A stretch of DNA of 12,966 nucleotides from Bacteroidales bacterium (GTDB lineage Bacteria > Bacteroidota > Bacteroidia > Bacteroidales > Muribaculaceae), in NCBI GenBank assembly GCA_030526455.1, contig JAUNCU010000074.1, positions 1-12,966 of the forward strand, in the 5' to 3' direction. Made by a program: the position numbers and the translations under genes. Of this stretch, positions 12,957 to 12,966 are shown piece by piece (position 1 is the stretch's first letter; each line of letters starts with the position of its first letter). Under the pieces are notes generated by a model. It was given only the letters and a program-made list of their open reading frames with translations. It had not been told where the DNA came from and ran no database searches.

Positions 12957-12966
12957 AGGAGAAAGG

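Overview
The window looks like chromosomal DNA of a member of the phylum Bacteroidota, most likely order Bacteroidales. The main evidence is a series of intergenic matches to the Bacteroidota -7 promoter element TAnnTTTG, some with a TTG or TTTG -33 box 20 nt upstream. Starts lack Shine-Dalgarno sequences and have A-rich leaders. The families also fit: a DUF4251 lipoprotein, a BACON-like lipoprotein, NamZ/DUF1343, and the rimP-nusA-infB order. No plasmid, phage, IS, CRISPR, tRNA or rRNA was seen. Genus cannot be fixed from the sequence alone.

Layout. Positions 56-976 (minus) hold an RluA-family pseudouridine synthase, divergent from a DUF4251 lipoprotein (1088-1585), with a promoter for each in the gap. 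Next is an AT-richer gene for a HEPN-type Abi-family protein (1701-2393). The short gap before it carries a well-formed minus-strand mini transcription unit (promoter, about 50-nt hairpin, U-run), which is a candidate small RNA. Positions 2483-3718 encode a secreted NamZ-type exo-N-acetylmuramidase (DUF1343). It is followed by an unusual stretch (3737-4643) bounded by two nearly identical 64-bp palindromic direct repeats. That stretch holds a structured non-coding segment and a small BACON-like lipoprotein gene (4135-4548). A sodium:solute symporter (4889-6328) follows, with a near-ideal promoter overlapped by a 21-bp palindrome and a strong terminator. Then come a WYL-domain regulator (6425-7393), the rimP-nusA-infB operon with its own promoter (7572-7603) and terminator (12425-12472), and folK (12507-12956).

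How it fits together. The right half is housekeeping: ribosome maturation (RimP), transcription elongation and termination (NusA), translation initiation (IF2) and folate synthesis (HPPK). The left half is accessory. NamZ releases MurNAc from peptidoglycan fragments, and the nearby SSS transporter could import the product, so the two may form a cell-wall-sugar salvage pair later separated by the repeat-bounded insertion. The HEPN gene and its divergent hairpin RNA are the best candidate for an under-described system: a possible RNase toxin with an RNA partner. Both ideas rest on motif reading and need database and experimental tests.
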